Part shown: in pieces, positions 60,865-64,000 of the stretch
Numbering within the stretch: the first letter of the stretch is position 1
Layout of the letters: each line of letters opens with the position of its first letter
Assembly: GCF_025837095.1 (NCBI RefSeq)
Contig: NZ_CP107551.1
Span: forward strand, 1,966,352-2,030,351
From: Rhodococcus sp. Z13
Lineage (GTDB): Bacteria; Actinomycetota; Actinomycetes; Mycobacteriales; Mycobacteriaceae
Length of the DNA stretch: 64,000 bases
Direction: 5' to 3'
The notes under the pieces: generated by a model
Seen by the model: the letters and a program-made list of their open reading frames with translations, nothing else
What the model was told of the DNA's origin: nothing
Database searches by the model: none
Made by a program: the position numbers and the translations under genes

Positions 60865-61985
60865 CCCTCAGTGCCCTGACGATCCTGGTCCTGGCCCTCG
60901 TCGCCGCGGTCGTCGTGTCGGTCGGTGTGTGGGCGTACTCCACCGCCAACCGGCTCGACCGGCTGCACGTGCGCTACGACCTGTCCTGGCAGGCCCTCGA
61001 CGCGGCGCTCGCGCGGCGTGCGGTTGTGGCGCGCAGCATCGCTGCGTCGATTCCGGTGGAGGAGGGCCGGGCCCTCGCCCGGTGCGCCGACGCCGCCGAA
61101 CGCGCCGACCGCAGCCGCCGCGAGGAGGCCGAGAACGCACTGTCGGCGGCCTTGGCGCGCGTCGAGACCGGACGACTGCGCTCGCAGCTCGTCGCCGAAC
61201 TCGCCGACGCGGAGGCCCGGGTGCTCATCGCCCGGCGGTTCCACAACGACGCCGTCCGCGACACCCTCGCGTTGCGCACCCGCCGGCCCGTGCGCTGGCT
61301 GCACCTCGGGGGCACCGCACCGCTGCCCACCTACTTCGAGATCGCCGAGCGCGCCGACGGAGTCGCCGCCGCCACCGTGCCGGTAACAACCACGGGGCCC
61401 GCCCCGGTAGCAACCACGGGGCCCGCCCCGGTAGCAACCACGGGGCCCGCCCCGGTGTCGGGTGCGGTCCCGCACCCCGAGCCCGTCCCGGACCGTGCCC
61501 GCACCTCCGCCCGGCTGGTGGTGCTCGACGAGCAGGGCCGCATCCTGCTCCTGCGCGGCCACGACCCGGCGGTACCCGACCGGCGCTTCTGGTTCACCGT
61601 CGGCGGCGCCGTCGAACCCGGTGAGGATCTCGCCACGGCTGCGGCCCGGGAACTCGCCGAGGAGACCGGCCTGAGCATCGACCCGGGCCGCCTCGTCGGC
61701 CCGATGTGGCGGCGCGTGGCCGTCTTCCCCTTCGACGGGGAGGTCATGCACTCCGAGGAGCTGTTCTTCTCCGTCCGGGTGCCCGCCTTCGAGCCGGGAG
61801 CCGACGGGTTCACCGAGCTCGAGCGCCGCATGCACCTCGAACACCGCTGGTTCGACGCCGAGGAACTGCAAGCGCTGGCGCGGTCGGGGGAGCCCGTCTA
61901 CCCGCAGGATCTGCCCGACCTGCTCGACGAGGCCCGACAGGTCGCCGAAGGCCTGCACCGGCCGGAGCTCCGCGCCATCCACTGA
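60861..61985 (+). CDS. NUDIX hydrolase with N-terminal membrane helix and LemA-like region
   Basis: 374 residues (Rv2609c position). Residues ~5-27 are a membrane helix (ALTILVLALVAAVVVSVGVW); ~28-165 form a helical, LemA-like coiled region (LSWQALDAALARRAVVARSI). Next is a linker made of three octapeptides VATTGPAP-like, coded by a 24-bp tandem repeat, and then a NUDIX domain (~215-345) with a complete box GAVEPGEDLATAAARELAEE-TGL. Substrate unknown; a nucleotide-sugar or lipid pyrophosphate is plausible in a PIM operon. GTGA overlap with pimA. Confidence 0.88.
   Translation: MTLSALTILVLALVAAVVVSVGVWAYSTANRLDRLHVRYDLSWQALDAALARRAVVARSIAASIPVEEGRALARCADAAERADRSRREEAENALSAALARVETGRLRSQLVAELADAEARVLIARRFHNDAVRDTLALRTRRPVRWLHLGGTAPLPTYFEIAERADGVAAATVPVTTTGPAPVATTGPAPVATTGPAPVSGAVPHPEPVPDRARTSARLVVLDEQGRILLLRGHDPAVPDRRFWFTVGGAVEPGEDLATAAARELAEETGLSIDPGRLVGPMWRRVAVFPFDGEVMHSEELFFSVRVPAFEPGADGFTELERRMHLEHRWFDAEELQALARSGEPVYPQDLPDLLDEARQVAEGLHRPELRAIH
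61382..61453. repeat. In-frame 24-bp tandem repeat, three copies
   Basis: Units at 61382-61405, 61406-61429 and 61430-61453, differing at one base in the first. They encode the TTGPAPVA-type linker of the NUDIX protein; 24 is a multiple of 3, so copy changes keep the frame. Confidence 0.95.
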
Positions 61986-62019
61986 CGCCGGTACGTCCCG
62001 GATTTCGTATCCGTGCAGG

Positions 62020-62037
62020 CCAGTTCGGGAGAACTGG
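62020..62037. promoter_or_regulatory. Distal CCAGTT-N6-AACTGG palindrome upstream of pdxS
   Basis: CCAGTTCGGGAGAACTGG. Same arms and spacing as the site at 62135-62152, 115 bp away. Confidence 0.65.
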
Positions 62038-62134
62038 ACCTTGTCTTCATCCGATCTCTGCGTCACTCTTCTTCCGACCTGCTCACGCCGGCGGCGTACG
62101 GGCCTCGGCGGGCAAGGCGCGCTGTTCGATCAGT

Positions 62135-62152
62135 CCAGTTATCCCGAACTGG
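62135..62152. promoter_or_regulatory. Proximal CCAGTT-N6-AACTGG palindrome upstream of pdxS
   Basis: CCAGTTATCCCGAACTGG, immediately upstream of a candidate -35 (TGGGAC, 62156-62161), N17, -10 TAGGCT (62179-62184). The placement suits an activator; PdxR (MocR family) activates pdxST in several actinobacteria. Confidence 0.65.
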
Positions 62153-62255
62153 ATATGGGACTGGCCCGATTTCCTTCCTAGGCTGGGTTCGGCCGTGAGC
62201 CCGCCTGTGGGCCGCGGCATTCCGTCGACCCGTCGTTCCTGGAGGAATACCGATC

Positions 62256-63158
<903 letters not shown>

Positions 63159-64000
63159 GCTCCTCGCGCGGGCGAACCGACCGCGAGCAGCGCGACGTCG
63201 TCCTGCACTCCCGCACCGAGGGTGTCGAGCATCTCCCTCACCGACCCCACCAGCCGGGAGGCGGATGCCGGTGCGACCGCGCGGACGTGGGCGAGCAGCC
63301 GGTCCTCGCCGAACCGTTCGCGTCCCGTCCCCGGGCCCTCGGGTCCGGGGACGATCGCCTCGGTCACCCCGTCCGTGTACAGCAGCAGGGTGTCGCCGGG
63401 CTCGAGCCGGACCGTGTGGTTCACGAGGCGGGGGGAGGGGAGGACCCCGATCGGCTGCCCGCCCACCGTGGGCAGCCGCTCGGCGCTGCCGTCCGCGCGC
63501 AGGACCAGCGGCGGCGGGTGACCGCCGGAGGCGAGGTGCACGTCCACCCCGCCGGTCGCCGGATCGGGTACGACCGTCCCGAACAGCAGTGTGCAGAAGG
63601 GCGTCCGGGGGTCACGCTCGCGTTCGTCGAGCAGCGCCGCGTTGAGCGTGCGCAGAACCGCGGCCGGATCGTCGACGTGGACCGCGGCGGCCCGCAGGGT
63701 GTAGCGGACGAGGGAGGTCACCGTCGCGGCGCGGGCACCCTTGCCGCACACGTCGCCGAGGAACATCCCCCAGCCGCCCGCCCGGGCAGGGAACAGGTCG
63801 TAGAAGTCTCCGCCGACCTCGTCGGGCGAGGCGATGTGGTAGTGGGCGTCGACCTCCAGCCCCGGCACCGCAGGCAGCGCCGGCGGCAGCAAGGTGGCCT
63901 GCAGGGTCGTGGTGATGCGCCGCAGCCGTTCTCGCTCCTGCTCGGCCTCGCGGCGCGCCCGCAGCAGCTCGGTCTCGTAGGACCGACGCTCGCGGGCGTC

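Overview
The window is high-GC actinobacterial DNA, most likely Rhodococcus or a close mycolic-acid relative (Gordonia, Nocardia). Evidence: IdeR, a principal sigma factor with a Lys/Ala-rich N-terminus beside a SigB-type factor, the arabinan enzyme AftC, the phosphatidylinositol-mannoside cluster, a wax ester synthase, coproporphyrin-type haem genes, frequent GTG/TTG starts and many 4-base GTGA/ATGA gene overlaps. Gene order closely follows the Mycobacterium tuberculosis block running from Rv2711 (ideR) down to Rv2606c (pdxS). That correspondence is from memory of the family, not from a search.

Layout. 1-4.4 kb: ideR (cut by the left edge) diverges from an acuC-patA pair for reversible protein lysine acetylation. 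4.5-9.2 kb: sigB with an ECF-type promoter, a methyltransferase, DUF3099, DUF3039 and a YihY membrane protein. 9.4-15.4 kb is more variable: a helicase, DUF7455, DUF952, a frameshifted IS1380-family transposase and a two-gene KhtTU-like cation/proton antiporter. 15.5-29.2 kb: sigA, ppgK, suhB, cei, DUF4193, DUF3093, dut, DUF3710, a hydrolase, an OB-fold protein, DUF3159, two TrkA-type potassium subunits, an APC transporter and a TRAM-domain RNA methyltransferase. 29.3-31.5 kb: a MarR regulator and a DHA2 drug exporter behind a pair of matching operator-like palindromes. 31.6-43 kb: dxs, a sugar porter, an MpaB-family protein, RNase D, a WS/DGAT acyltransferase, DUF3000 and the haem operon hemE-cgoX-chdC, which runs straight on into a biotin-sulfoxide-reductase-like molybdoenzyme. 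45-52 kb: lactate dehydrogenase, a HAD protein, msrB, aftC with a lipoprotein hydrolase, zapE and a GNAT protein.

52.2-55.2 kb is the least ordinary part. A 13-codon Val/Leu-rich leader peptide and two mutually exclusive hairpins precede a stand-alone LeuA regulatory-domain protein. Next come five tRNA genes on the minus strand with duplicated Val and Gly genes, a 590-bp gene-free spacer with a 30-nt alternating purine-pyrimidine tract and a 19-bp tandem repeat, tRNA-Val(CAC), and an orphan DUF742 protein. 55.4-62 kb: thrS, a HIT protein, pgsA, a PIM acyltransferase, pimA and a NUDIX protein, the start of phosphatidylinositol-mannoside synthesis in one operon. 62-64 kb: pdxS behind two identical-geometry palindromes, then a SpoIIE-type phosphatase cut by the right edge.

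Recurrent themes are intrinsic hairpins between convergent genes, starts lying 6-8 nt after a -10-like hexamer (probable leaderless mRNAs), and short tandem repeats, two of which span the stop codon of the adjacent gene. No CRISPR array, prophage, secretion island or replication origin was seen.
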